NCBI GenBank assembly: GCA_945952065.1
Contig: CAMFGY010000001.1
Location: 248,001-312,000, forward strand
Origin: an uncultured Burkholderiales bacterium
GTDB taxonomy: Bacteria; Pseudomonadota; Gammaproteobacteria; Burkholderiales; Burkholderiaceae_C
Direction of reading: 5' to 3'
DNA: 64,000 nucleotides
Shown: positions 21,100-30,540 of the stretch, piece by piece
How positions within the stretch are numbered: the stretch's first letter is position 1
Layout: every line of letters starts with the position of its first letter
Program-made: the position numbers and the translations under genes
The notes under the pieces: model-generated
What the model was told of the DNA's origin: nothing
Database searches by the model: none
Seen by the model: only the letters and a program-made list of their open reading frames with translations

Positions 21100-21900
21100 T
21101 CAAGGTTGGGGCAAAACTTCCAGGGTGAGCGTGGCGGTGTGGCTGAGCCACAGCGCCGGCTGATCGGCGGCGGGCCGACGCACCCGCACCTGCAGCAGAT
21201 ACAGCCCCGCCTCCTTGGGCTTGAAGCTGACCTCGCCCGCCGCATTGGTCTTGAAGTCCAGCTCCGCTTGCTTTTGCTTGGCGTAGTGCTGGCCGTCGGC
21301 GATCAAGGTGAGGGTTTCGCCTGCCAAGGGCTTGCGGTTCTCGCGCACCCGCACGGTGACGGTTTCGCCCGCATAGAGGTCATAGGGCTTGCTGACCGGA
21401 TAAATCTCCAGACCCTCGGTGTCATAGTCCACCGGGCTGGGACGGCCGCGGCTGACGTAGACATCGGCACGCGAAATGCTTTGCACCTCGATCGGCGTGT
21501 CGCCGGCTTGCACATCGTCCTTGCGCTCAAGGAACTGCACCTTGCCTTGGCGCAGCACCGCCTTGGCCACGCGCCCCTTGCGCACGCCGGAGGAGATCAG
21601 ATACGTGCCATTGCCGGCAGCCAGTGGCACTTCGAGGTAGCTGGCGTCCTTCAACTGCGCAGCGGCCACCAAGGGCAGCTTCTTGCCATCCGGGCCGATC
21701 AGGTGAAAAGCCTCGGACTTCATCGCCACGTCCGGACGCAGGTCGCCCTCGGCAAACGAGGCTTCGACCGTCACATGCTTGCGCTGCTCTTCGGCGTTGA
21801 AGGTATTGGGCTTGAGATAGGGCGAGTGCGCCTGAGCGCCAGCGCTGCAAAGCAGCAGGGTCAGCCAAAGGCCGAGTTGTTTTGACTTGATGGGATGCAT
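21100..21900 (-). CDS. DUF4198 periplasmic protein
   Basis: A 266-aa protein with signal peptide MHPIKSKQLGLWLTLLLCSAGAQA in two parts and mature start HSPYLKPNTFNAEEQRKHVTVE, typical of DUF4198. The C-terminal half has a carboxypeptidase-regulatory-like beta fold (AGETVTVRVRENRKPLAGETLTL). DUF4198 proteins are commonly encoded with TonB-dependent receptors and metal uptake systems and are thought to act in the periplasm; the biochemical role is not established. The start at 21900 excludes an upstream low-complexity extension. It lies between tonB (83 bp upstream) and the EF-hand gene. Confidence 0.87.
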   Translation of the reverse strand: MHPIKSKQLGLWLTLLLCSAGAQAHSPYLKPNTFNAEEQRKHVTVEASFAEGDLRPDVAMKSEAFHLIGPDGKKLPLVAAAQLKDASYLEVPLAAGNGTYLISSGVRKGRVAKAVLRQGKVQFLERKDDVQAGDTPIEVQSISRADVYVSRGRPSPVDYDTEGLEIYPVSKPYDLYAGETVTVRVRENRKPLAGETLTLIADGQHYAKQKQAELDFKTNAAGEVSFKPKEAGLYLLQVRVRRPAADQPALWLSHTATLTLEVLPQP

Positions 21901-21983
21901 GGTTTTGCTGATGACTGTTGGAAAAAGAAAGAATGAAGAAGACCCTGTGATGTGTTGAGTCCGGCGTTTGGGCGTGGCGCTTT

Positions 21984-22652
21984 TCACTGCACGGCCCGCC
22001 CCAGCGCGAACTGCACCGGGTACTCGACCCAGGACGAGACACGCTGATCGCCCCGGCGTGCCGGCAAAAAAGGGCAAGCCAAAGCCACTTGGCGCGCGGC
22101 CTCATCCAGAAGCCGCCAGCCGCTCCCGCCCTGAACGACAACTTCCGCCGCCCTGCCCTGCTCGTCCACCTGCACGCGCAGCAGCACCCGGCCCTCGACC
22201 CCGCGCTCGCGCAGCATCGCCGGGTAAAGCCGCTCGACGCCGCGTGCGCTGCAGGCGCCATGGTCCGGAGGCAGTGCGGCGAGTTGCTCGCGGGCCTCCT
22301 GGGGTCTTGCTGCTTCGGCCAGCGCTTGGCGCGGCGCGGCGACGTTCTCGCTCGTGGGGAGCACCGCGGCCACCGGGCCCTGGGGCGGATCTGTCGCCAC
22401 TGCCGATGGTGAAGCCGGGATCAAGAAGTTGGGCGTAGCAGTTGCCCCGGCCTGCGGCATGGGCAGATCGGCTGTGGCAGCGAGCGGGCGCGCGTCGGGC
22501 CTGCGCGCCAGCGCGGCGGGCGGCGCAATCAAGCGCACGCCGATCGAGACCTCGCGAAGAGGCGATGGTCGGCCGCCCAGATTCGCAGCAAGCAAGAAGG
22601 CCAGCAGCCCGCCATGCACAGCCACGGCAAAGCCAAGCGCCACACGATTCAT
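21984..22652 (-). CDS. tonB: Energy transducer TonB
   Basis: A 222-aa TonB-family protein that couples proton motive force to outer-membrane receptors. It has one N-terminal membrane anchor (VALGFAVAVHGGLLAFLLAA), a Pro/Ala-rich periplasmic linker (about 45-140) and a C-terminal TonB domain (LYPAMLRERGVEGRVLLRVQVD to VEYPVQFAL). The start MNRVALG at 22652 is the first ATG before the anchor. It sits 41 bp downstream of the receptor gene, so it is probably dedicated to that receptor. No exbB or exbD is in the window, so those must be elsewhere. Confidence 0.9.
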   Translation of the reverse strand: MNRVALGFAVAVHGGLLAFLLAANLGGRPSPLREVSIGVRLIAPPAALARRPDARPLAATADLPMPQAGATATPNFLIPASPSAVATDPPQGPVAAVLPTSENVAAPRQALAEAARPQEAREQLAALPPDHGACSARGVERLYPAMLRERGVEGRVLLRVQVDEQGRAAEVVVQGGSGWRLLDEAARQVALACPFLPARRGDQRVSSWVEYPVQFALGRAVQ

Positions 22653-22693
22653 GTTGACTCTGCCTGTTCCTTGGAGGTGTTCGCGCTGGCGGC

Positions 22694-24898
22694 TCAGAAG
22701 TCCGCGCGCATCGACAGCTGCAGCTGCCGCCCCGGCGCGGTGTAGGCGTCCAGCACCGGGCTCGAGGCCGCGATGCCGCGCACATCCGACCAACGCCAAT
22801 ACTTCTTGTCCGTGAGATTGCTCACATAGGCAAAGACTCGCAGGCCGGGCTGAATTCGGTAGGCTGCGCCCAGATCAATCACGTCAAAGCTGGGCGTTAG
22901 GAAGTTGTTGGCCGAACTGCTGGCATTGGCCTGCTTGGCAGCGCTGTGCAGCCAGGCCGCTTGCAAGTCCCAGTCGCCCAACTCCCAGCGCGCAGCCAGG
23001 TTGGCGCGCAGCGGCTGCACCGTGTCCAAGGGCTTGCTGGCGCCGTCGCGTTCGGTATTGCCGCTGGCCTTGGCGATGGCGCCGCTCAGTTGGAGGCCGT
23101 GGATCGGCTGCCACATCAGTCGCGCTTCGACACCATGGATACGGGCCTTGGCGAGGTTGATGTACTGGAAGACCAGCGGATCGGCCGGCGTGCCGCTGCC
23201 GCTCACCGTTTCCTGCCCAATGAAGTCCCGGTAGCGGTTCTCATAGGCGCTCAATTGCCAACGCAAGGCCTCGGCCAGCTTGCCGCGCAGGCCAAGCTCC
23301 AAGCTGTTCGCATGCTCGGCCTTCAAGTGGGCGTTGCCGATGCTGCGGTAGCCCTGTGCGGGGTTGGCAAAGCCGTTGTTGACCTGATCCGGGGTGGGGG
23401 CGCGAAAACCCAGCGCCCATTGCGCATAGGGCGCAAAGCCTGCGCTTGCGCGCCAGATCAGGCCCAAGCGGGGCGTCAGCGCTTGGTCCGAGAGCGACAC
23501 CAAGGCGCCCCCGCTGTAGCCAGCCGCTTTGGGTTTGAGCGCGTAATGCTCGAAACGCAGGGCCGGGATCAGGCTGAAGTTGCCGGCTTCGATTTCGTCC
23601 TGCACAAAAGCGCCGCTCAGCGTGTAGTCGGTATCGGGGAAAGGCTTGCTCGGAAAGCTCTCACCGGCCGGCGGCACCGTGCCGTCGCGCAGCCCGCTGA
23701 TTCGGTTGCGGCTCAGATCGATGCCATAGCTGAGGCGGTGCCCGCTCAGCTGCGTCTGCGCTTGGCTCGACAGGCCGATCAGCTGCTCTTCATACCGTCC
23801 ATCGCGAATGCGGTCGGGCGAGATATGGCGGTCTTCGCTGGCGTACTGGCGCGTCTTGCTGTGTTGCACATAGATCTGCGTCTTGAGCGATTGCAGCCAG
23901 TCGGCATTCAGGTTCTCCCACTGATGCGCCAGCGAGAGGCGGGTGCGTTCGAGCCGGTCCTGTGCGTCCAAATCCACCACGGCGGTGGGCGTGCTCGGGC
24001 CCAAACTCGTTGCACGCGCACTCAGCACTTCGGTGTCCACCTGGCGGCGTCGGGCGTCCACCGTGGCTTGCAGACGATGCTGGCTGTCGATCTGCCAATT
24101 CGCCTTGGCCATGACACTGCGGCTGCGGATATCACTGGGGTTGGGCCGGGTGCGGCTGCTGTTGGCGGCATCGTTGTCGCCTTGATTGCGGGTCTCATGC
24201 CCTTGGCGCAGGGTGGCCATCACCAAAGCTTGCCAAGCGCCACTGGCCCCGGCAAAAGCGCCCGTGAGTGCGCTCGAACGGTCCACCGTCAAAGCGCTGG
24301 CCGTCACAAAACCGGCTTGGGTCTTGCCCCGCGTCAAGAGGTCTTCCGGCGCCAAGGTGCGCAAACTCAAGGCGCCCGCCAAGCCGTCGCTGCCGAACTG
24401 GGCCGAGGCCGGCCCGCGCAAGACCTCGGCGCTGGCCAGCACAGCAGGGTCCACAAAGTCGACGCGTCCGCTGGAGAAGGCGCCAAAGCTGAAGCTCTGC
24501 GGCAGGCGGATGCCGTCGATCATCATCAAGACCTGATTGCCCTCCAGGCCGCGGATATTGATGCCTTCATTGCCCGCGCGGCCGGTGGAGGCGCCGGCTG
24601 CGCTGAAGCGCGGGGCGACCGCACGCACGGCCAGGTCCACCTCGCCTTCGAGCAGGTCTTTCAGATCACGAGCCTCACGTTGCTGCAGGCGCTTTTTGTC
24701 GTAGACGGTGACGGTGTTCGGCACCCCATCTTGAGCCCGCTCGGTGCGGGTGGCGCTGACGGTGATTTCACGCAGACGGTGGGCCTGCGGCTCAACGGCC
24801 GGCGCCGGTTCAGCATGCGCCCACTGCGGGGCGAGAGAGGAAGCAAAGAAAGGAGCGACGAGCGCCAGGGCGAGCGGCGTCTTGCGCAGCAGCAACAT
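22694..24898 (-). CDS. TonB-dependent heme/hemoglobin receptor
   Basis: A 734-aa outer-membrane beta-barrel with signal peptide (LLLRKTPLALALVAPFFASS), TonB box region (LREITVSATRTER), plug domain with GINIRGLEGNQVLMMIDGIR and a 22-strand-type barrel ending in Phe (SMRADF). The plug signature and the TAPGRQLQLSMR end match the hemoglobin/transferrin/lactoferrin receptor group, so heme uptake is the best guess; no FRAP/NPNL motif was confirmed. The start at 24898 has AAGGA seven bases upstream, better than the ATG eight codons earlier. It is the first gene of a four-gene operon preceded by an AT-rich, Fur-like region. Confidence 0.92.
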   Translation of the reverse strand: MLLLRKTPLALALVAPFFASSLAPQWAHAEPAPAVEPQAHRLREITVSATRTERAQDGVPNTVTVYDKKRLQQREARDLKDLLEGEVDLAVRAVAPRFSAAGASTGRAGNEGINIRGLEGNQVLMMIDGIRLPQSFSFGAFSSGRVDFVDPAVLASAEVLRGPASAQFGSDGLAGALSLRTLAPEDLLTRGKTQAGFVTASALTVDRSSALTGAFAGASGAWQALVMATLRQGHETRNQGDNDAANSSRTRPNPSDIRSRSVMAKANWQIDSQHRLQATVDARRRQVDTEVLSARATSLGPSTPTAVVDLDAQDRLERTRLSLAHQWENLNADWLQSLKTQIYVQHSKTRQYASEDRHISPDRIRDGRYEEQLIGLSSQAQTQLSGHRLSYGIDLSRNRISGLRDGTVPPAGESFPSKPFPDTDYTLSGAFVQDEIEAGNFSLIPALRFEHYALKPKAAGYSGGALVSLSDQALTPRLGLIWRASAGFAPYAQWALGFRAPTPDQVNNGFANPAQGYRSIGNAHLKAEHANSLELGLRGKLAEALRWQLSAYENRYRDFIGQETVSGSGTPADPLVFQYINLAKARIHGVEARLMWQPIHGLQLSGAIAKASGNTERDGASKPLDTVQPLRANLAARWELGDWDLQAAWLHSAAKQANASSSANNFLTPSFDVIDLGAAYRIQPGLRVFAYVSNLTDKKYWRWSDVRGIAASSPVLDAYTAPGRQLQLSMRADF

Positions 24899-24996
24899 GA
24901 ACGAGTCCTTGGGTGAAGACACGGGCTGGCATGGCTGCTGGCTTGTGCAAAAAGTTGGGCGAATGAAGCGGCCAAGCGCTCACCTCATCGCGGCAG

Positions 24997-25040
24997 ATTT
25001 TCATTATAAACAAGAATTATTCGCATCTAAAAGTTTTAAG
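24997..25040 (-). promoter_or_regulatory. Candidate Fur-regulated promoter region
   Basis: A short AT-rich island in otherwise GC-rich DNA, about 100 bp upstream of the TonB-dependent receptor. On the gene strand it contains AATAATTCTTGTTTATAATG, which has the AT-rich, repeated NATAAT character of Fur boxes but is not a perfect palindrome. Iron-repressed control would fit the operon. The site call rests on position and composition only. Confidence 0.45.
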
Positions 25041-25086
25041 AGGGCCGGGGCCGGGCATGCCGCCCGGCATGTGGTCGGTCTGCCGC

Positions 25087-25126
25087 AAAGAAAAAGGGCC
25101 TGGGCGCACGCATGTGCCCAGGCCCT
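25087..25126 (-). terminator. Rho-independent terminator after tpsA
   Basis: On the minus strand, an 11-bp perfect stem AGGGCCTGGGC/GCCCAGGCCCT (25116-25126 with 25095-25105) is followed by a T-rich tract (TTTTTCTTT). It lies about 60 bp beyond the stop of the large TPS exoprotein gene and ends that operon. Confidence 0.88.
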
Positions 25127-25184
25127 GGCCCCCATCTGGGTCTATGCCCGCGGTGAGTCAGCGACCCACCGCGCGGCGCCCGAC

Positions 25185-28100
25185 TCAGGATTTGGGCTGG
25201 TCCTTCTCTGCCGGCTCGCTCGAGCTCTTGTCCTTGCCATCCGACTTGTCCGCGCTGGCTTCAGCCGCGCTGGTTTTCAGCTGCGGCATGCTGGCGGCAG
25301 CCGCCGCCGCAGGGCGTGGCGCGCTGTTGACAGCGGCAGCACTGGCCGTGGTCAGCGAGGGCGTGCCCGGCGCAGACAAGAGCTCACCATTTACAATCAC
25401 CGGGCCATTGGCAAAGACCTGAACGGGCACATACACCCCGGCTTGACGCGCGTTCAACACCGCCACTTCCCCGGGTGCCACACCCAAGGTGGCGCCTTCG
25501 AGCTGTTGGATGCTGCCGTCGCTGGAGTTCACTTGCAAAGCCCCGGCGCTGGACACCGAGCCCAGGCTCAAGCCACCGCGACCATCCTGAAGCTGCAATG
25601 CAGCGCTCTTGACGGACACCGGGCCCACAAAGTCATTGCCCGAGTTCGACAGGTCCACCTTGCCCTGCGGTGCATCGAGCTGGGTTCGGCCGGCCACCGT
25701 CCAAGCTGCGCTTTGAGCGATGCCCGCGCTGCTGCTCAAGCTGAGATTGCCACTGGCCGCAACAGCCGCCAGTTTCAGATCCCCGCTGGCTTGCGTGACG
25801 CTGATGTCGCCGCCTTGCAGCGTGAGCGCAGCGCCCCACTGATTGCCCTTGGCGGACAGATCAATAGCGCCTTGCGGCACGCGGAACTCGGCCGTCGTCT
25901 GAGCCTGCACCGAGCCGCCCTCGGCTTGGCGCAACTGGCCTTTGTCCACCTGCACACTCAGCGCTTCTTTGGCTTGCACCGCGCCCAGCGTCAGGTCACC
26001 CTGGCTTTGCTTGAGGGCGATCTTGCCGCCCTTCAAGTCCACCCCGCCGACGAGGCTGTTGCTGCCTGCATCCAAGGCAATGGCAGCGCCGGCTTGCACG
26101 CTGGTCTTGCCCTGCACCACCAGGGCCCCTGCCGCGCCTTGCTGCACGCTGCCGCTGGCGCTCAGCTGGGCATCACCCGCGCTGGCGAGTTGATGGAACT
26201 GCAGATTGCCGGCATCGACCTTGATGCTCAAACCGTTCGCGGCCAGGGTGCGGATCTGCGCATCCCCTTGGCTTTGCACAATTTGCGCCACGCCATGGCT
26301 GATCAAGGTGCCGCCGCTTTGCTTGATCGACTGGCTGATCTTGGTGTTGCCCGCCACATTGATCAGGCCGCCTTCTTGCTGCAGCTGGTTCAGAGCCAGA
26401 TTGCCGGCCGTCAAGCTCACCTCGGGCGACAGCGTCAGCGCGTTCAAAGCCATCCCGCCACTGAGCTTCAGGCCGGTGTCTTTGATCAGCAGATTGCCAC
26501 CGCCCGTCACGCTGCTGAGGCTGGGCGCCGGCTGGGCATTGGCCCCGCTGCTGCTGAGGGTGACGCTGACCTGCTCAGGGATGATGACCTTGGCCACATT
26601 CGACAAAGTGGGCACCGCACCGCCTGCCCAGTTGCTGGCGGTGAACCAGTCGCCGCTATTGGCGCCCACCCATTGCACTTGCGCCAGCTGAGTGATGTCG
26701 CCTGCCAAGCTGGGCTGGGCTTGCAGGCTGTAATTGCCCGCCGCCGTGCCCTGCAGGGCGAAGCTGGCCGTCACCGGTTTGGCCTGGCCGACATTGGCAT
26801 CGGCAAATCGGGCATTGCTGCTTTGCACGCTCACCAAGGCCTGATCGGCCGGCAACACGCCTTGCAGCGTGGCGCCACTGAGGGTGGCACTGGTCTGCCC
26901 GTCGTAGACCTTGCTGGCCACTTGAGCGCCCACGATGCTGACCGGCGCGGGTCGGATGTCGGCGCTCAAACCGCTGGGTTGGCTCAGGGTGTAGTTGCCC
27001 GCAGCCGCACCGCTCAAGGTGAATGCAGCGCTGACCGGCTTGGCCGTGCCTGCATTGGCGTTGGCGAAGCTGGCATTGCCAGCGACCAGGCTGACCGCCC
27101 CCTGATCGCCCGAGACCAAGCCCTGCAAGCTGGCACCGCTGATCGTGGCGGCCGTGCTGCCGTCATAGGTCTTGCTTGCGGCCACCGCACCCGTCACCGT
27201 CAAGGCGGCGGGGTTGATGTCGGCGCTCAAACCGGTCGGCTGGCTCAGGCTGTAATTGCCCGCAGCGCTGCCGCTCAGCGTGAAGCCGGTGCTCACGGCC
27301 TTGGCCTTGCCGGCATTGGCATTGGCGAAACTGGCGCTGCCGGCCACCAGGCTGACCGCGGCCTCATCCCCGGCAATCACGCCCTGCAGGCTGCCGCCGC
27401 TGACCGTGGCCGCTGGGCTGCGGTCATAGGTCTTGCTGGCAGCCACGGCGCCCGTCACCGTCAAGGCGGCGGGGTTGATGTCGGCGCTCAAACCGGTCGG
27501 TTGGCTCAGGCTGTAATTGCCCGCAGCGCTGCCGCTCAGCGTGAAGCCGGTGCTCACGGCCTTGGCCTTGCCGGCATTGGCATTGGCGAAACTGGCGCTG
27601 CCGGCCACCAGGCTGACCGCGGCCTCATCCCCGGCAATCACGCCCTGCAGGCTGCCGCCGCTGACCGTGGCCGCTGGGCTGCGGTCATAGGTCTTGCTGG
27701 CAGCCACGGCGCCGCTGACCGTCAAAGGTGCCGGTGTGACGGTGAAGCTGCTGACGGGTTCATAGCTGATCTTGAAGCCCTGCTGGTCGGAATACAAACC
27801 GCTCAAGCCCAGGCTGTAGCTGCCCACATTGCTGCCCAAGCCGCTGACGACCACGCTGCCTTGCAGATGGCCGGCGGTGTTGGCCTCCGAATACACAATG
27901 CTGCCGGCTGGCAAATTCGCCGTGCGGTCATAGGTCTTGCTGCTGACCGCGCTGCTCACCGTCAAGGGCCGCATGAAAACCGGCAACAAGGGCGTGGTGC
28001 GGCCGTTGTAGATGACCCAGTCCTTGGTGAAGTCCCAGCCCGTGAAGCTGGCGGCGTTGAGCGGGTTGATGCCGCCCGCACTGCTGGTGACGCTGCCATT

Positions 28101-30464
28101 GTCGGCACCGGCACCCCAAAGTGCGCCCGTCGCCGAGCTGCCCGTCGCCGTGCCGCTGGCAAAGCTGTTGATGATGCGCACCGGACCGCCGGCGCCCGAC
28201 CAGCCGTTTTGATAGCCGGTAAGGCCGCCCACATTGCTGTTGCCGCTGACCGCCCCGGTGGCAAAAGAGTTGCTGATGACGCCGCCATTGCCGCCCACCA
28301 GGCCGCCAATATTCAAATTGCCGGCGTCTTGGCCGGTCACGCTGGCCGTGGCATAGCTGTAGCTGACGGTTGCGCCCACGAGGTTGTGGCCGACCAGACC
28401 GCCCACTTGGTAATGCCGTCCCTGCACGGTGCCTGTGCCGAAGCTGCGCGTCACCAGACCTTGGTTGAAGCCCACCAGCGTGGCCACCTGCTCATAGCCA
28501 CGGATATTGGCGTTGACCACGCCCACATTGCTGATCTTGCCGGCCGAACCCAGAGAGCCAAACAAGCCCACATCGGTAGCGCCGGGGCGCTGGATCGTCA
28601 GATTGCTGACCACATGGCCCAGGCCGTCGAAGCTGCCGGTGAAGGGGCTGGCGGTCAAGCCAATCGGGTTGAAGCCCGCCCCGCTGTTCCAGCCGCTGGT
28701 GGCGCTGGCGTCGATGTTGGCGCCCAGCACAAAGCGGCCGCTCAGATTGCCGACCAGGCCTTGCAGGCTGCCGTCATTGCTGCTGCTGGCCGTCCCCAAG
28801 CTGGTGATGACGGTGTGCACCAGGGTGCTGCCATTGCTGCCTTGCTTGGTGCTGTAGTTGGGGCCGGCGGACAGATCGATGGGCGCATTGATCCCCAGCT
28901 GCGCGGTATTGCCCGCCGCCACCTGGCCTTGGCCATAGTTCAGCACCAGGCTGCCGCTGCTGGCGGAAATCGGCGCGTTGACGGTCAAATGGCGGTCGGC
29001 GCTCAGCGTCAGCTTGGCCGCGCTGCTCCAACTGATCTTGCTGGCCACGGTCAGATCGCCCGCCTCACCGCCGCCGGCCACGGCGGCCAAGACGGTGTCG
29101 GTGCCGCCTTGCAGGGCGCTCACCAGGCTGGCCGCTTCGGCTGTGCCAACGTTGACATTGCCTGGGTCCAGCAGCCACTGGCCGCTCTTCTCGCCCTTGA
29201 CGCGGGCCGATGCCTTGACCTGGGCCGCGCTGAACTCGAGCGCATGGCCGGAGGTTTCCACCTGCCCACCGGCGCCGCCTTGCTCGCCACCTTGCGCCAA
29301 GATGCGGCCCTGCACTTCGGTGCGGGCGCCGGCTTGGCCGACGCGGCTCCACAGCACGGCTTGGCCACCGTCGCCCTTGTGCGTCGCGCTGACATCGATT
29401 TGCGCACCGGCCTTCATGCTCACGCTGCTGGCCTGATGCAGATCGCCGCTGCCCTGCCAGCCGCCGCCGACCAGCACCTGGCCGCCGCCCGTGGCGCCGC
29501 GCGCGTCGATGCGGCTGGCCTCGCCGAGCTGAATCTGATCGGCTTCCAAGAACACCCGGCCGCCACGTGCCCTGAGGCTGTCGGCCGAAACACGGCCCTG
29601 CTGATTGACCACGCCGCTGCGCAGCTGGTCGGCACTGCGGGCCGACATGAGCACCATGCCGTCCGGCGCCAACAGGGCCTGACGGTTCTCGACCAAGGTC
29701 TTCAAAGCAGCAGGGTCGATCTTGATGCCACTCAGGCCCAGACCTGCGAACTGCAGCTCCACGGATTCACCCGCGGCCAAGGCCACGGTGCCAGCGCGCG
29801 CCAGCACCACGCCCTCGTTGCGCACTTCGGGCGCCAGCAGGGCGACATAACCACCATCTTGCGCGGTGAGTTGACCGGCATTGCTGACCGCACCAAGCGC
29901 GCCCTGACGCTGCCAAACGCGGCCACCCGCCATGAAGTCAGCGTCGCTGCTGGACAAGCTGGTGGCCACCAAGGACCCCACATCCACCCGTGCACCGGCA
30001 CCGAAGATGACGCCGTAGGGGTTGCTGATGAAGACCTGCCCGGGCGCCTCCATACGGCCCAGAATCTGGCTGGGCTGGTTGTCCAAGACCCGGTTCAGGA
30101 TGGCGGCGTTGCGGCCCTGGGCTTGGTTGAACACGACACGGGCATTGCTGCCCAGGTCGAACTTTTGCCAGTTGATGACGGCGCGCTGGCTGTTCTGCTG
30201 CACCGTCAAGGTATTGCCTTGGCTGCTCCAGCTCGCCTGGCCCGCGGCCAAGGCGCCGCCCGACGGCAGTTGCTGGGCACTGACAGGCGGCGGCGCTGCC
30301 GCAGCCACGGTGCTGGCAAGGCTGCCACACAGCGCCAGCACCGCCAGCGCTTGCACACTGCGCGCGGGCTTGCCGCGCTGGGCGGTTTCGGGCACGGGGG
30401 CGATCTGTCCATCGGCCCGGCGGGCCAGCCTGTAGGCTTTGTTGATATTTGCATGCCGGCTCAT
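25185..30464 (-). CDS. TpsA exoprotein, filamentous-hemagglutinin-like, YDG repeats
   Basis: A 1759-aa secreted exoprotein of a two-partner system. An extended signal peptide (NINKAYRLARR... to SLASTVAAAA) leads into the TPS domain (SQGNTLTVQQNSQRAVINWQ, NRVLDNQPSQILGRMEAPG, VFISNPYGVIFGAGARVDVG), the hemagglutination-activity domain recognised by TpsB. After a beta-helical region come GLUG-type repeats (IGGLVGGNGGVISNSFATG) and five YDG-type units (SKTYDRS/SKTYDGS), two nearly identical in DNA. The C-terminus is Ser/Lys/Asp-rich and charged. The start has AAGGGAG upstream. It follows tpsB by 76 bp. It is likely an adhesin or biofilm protein; no toxin domain is visible at the C-terminus. Confidence 0.92.
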   Translation of the reverse strand: MSRHANINKAYRLARRADGQIAPVPETAQRGKPARSVQALAVLALCGSLASTVAAAAPPPVSAQQLPSGGALAAGQASWSSQGNTLTVQQNSQRAVINWQKFDLGSNARVVFNQAQGRNAAILNRVLDNQPSQILGRMEAPGQVFISNPYGVIFGAGARVDVGSLVATSLSSSDADFMAGGRVWQRQGALGAVSNAGQLTAQDGGYVALLAPEVRNEGVVLARAGTVALAAGESVELQFAGLGLSGIKIDPAALKTLVENRQALLAPDGMVLMSARSADQLRSGVVNQQGRVSADSLRARGGRVFLEADQIQLGEASRIDARGATGGGQVLVGGGWQGSGDLHQASSVSMKAGAQIDVSATHKGDGGQAVLWSRVGQAGARTEVQGRILAQGGEQGGAGGQVETSGHALEFSAAQVKASARVKGEKSGQWLLDPGNVNVGTAEAASLVSALQGGTDTVLAAVAGGGEAGDLTVASKISWSSAAKLTLSADRHLTVNAPISASSGSLVLNYGQGQVAAGNTAQLGINAPIDLSAGPNYSTKQGSNGSTLVHTVITSLGTASSSNDGSLQGLVGNLSGRFVLGANIDASATSGWNSGAGFNPIGLTASPFTGSFDGLGHVVSNLTIQRPGATDVGLFGSLGSAGKISNVGVVNANIRGYEQVATLVGFNQGLVTRSFGTGTVQGRHYQVGGLVGHNLVGATVSYSYATASVTGQDAGNLNIGGLVGGNGGVISNSFATGAVSGNSNVGGLTGYQNGWSGAGGPVRIINSFASGTATGSSATGALWGAGADNGSVTSSAGGINPLNAASFTGWDFTKDWVIYNGRTTPLLPVFMRPLTVSSAVSSKTYDRTANLPAGSIVYSEANTAGHLQGSVVVSGLGSNVGSYSLGLSGLYSDQQGFKISYEPVSSFTVTPAPLTVSGAVAASKTYDRSPAATVSGGSLQGVIAGDEAAVSLVAGSASFANANAGKAKAVSTGFTLSGSAAGNYSLSQPTGLSADINPAALTVTGAVAASKTYDRSPAATVSGGSLQGVIAGDEAAVSLVAGSASFANANAGKAKAVSTGFTLSGSAAGNYSLSQPTGLSADINPAALTVTGAVAASKTYDGSTAATISGASLQGLVSGDQGAVSLVAGNASFANANAGTAKPVSAAFTLSGAAAGNYTLSQPSGLSADIRPAPVSIVGAQVASKVYDGQTSATLSGATLQGVLPADQALVSVQSSNARFADANVGQAKPVTASFALQGTAAGNYSLQAQPSLAGDITQLAQVQWVGANSGDWFTASNWAGGAVPTLSNVAKVIIPEQVSVTLSSSGANAQPAPSLSSVTGGGNLLIKDTGLKLSGGMALNALTLSPEVSLTAGNLALNQLQQEGGLINVAGNTKISQSIKQSGGTLISHGVAQIVQSQGDAQIRTLAANGLSIKVDAGNLQFHQLASAGDAQLSASGSVQQGAAGALVVQGKTSVQAGAAIALDAGSNSLVGGVDLKGGKIALKQSQGDLTLGAVQAKEALSVQVDKGQLRQAEGGSVQAQTTAEFRVPQGAIDLSAKGNQWGAALTLQGGDISVTQASGDLKLAAVAASGNLSLSSSAGIAQSAAWTVAGRTQLDAPQGKVDLSNSGNDFVGPVSVKSAALQLQDGRGGLSLGSVSSAGALQVNSSDGSIQQLEGATLGVAPGEVAVLNARQAGVYVPVQVFANGPVIVNGELLSAPGTPSLTTASAAAVNSAPRPAAAAAASMPQLKTSAAEASADKSDGKDKSSSEPAEKDQPKS
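27190..27711 (-). repeat. Tandem 261-bp repeat encoding YDG units
   Basis: Two adjacent 261-bp copies (87 codons each), starting cccgtcaccgtcaa at 27190 and again at 27451, differ at only a few positions. They encode YDG units 2 and 3 of the TpsA protein. Flanking units are related at protein level but much more diverged, so this pair looks recently duplicated or homogenised. Unit number may vary between strains. Confidence 0.92.
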
Positions 30465-30540
30465 TGGGAGCTCCCTTCAGGCAAGTTCATTGAGTTCTTG
30501 TGCGTGGATGGGCGTGGGGTTTGCATGGTCATGCGCCCTC

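Noticed and set aside
27190-27711. Regular repeats that could suggest a CRISPR array
   Set aside because: Only two long 261-bp units are present, in frame inside a coding gene, with no short repeat-spacer pattern and no cas genes.
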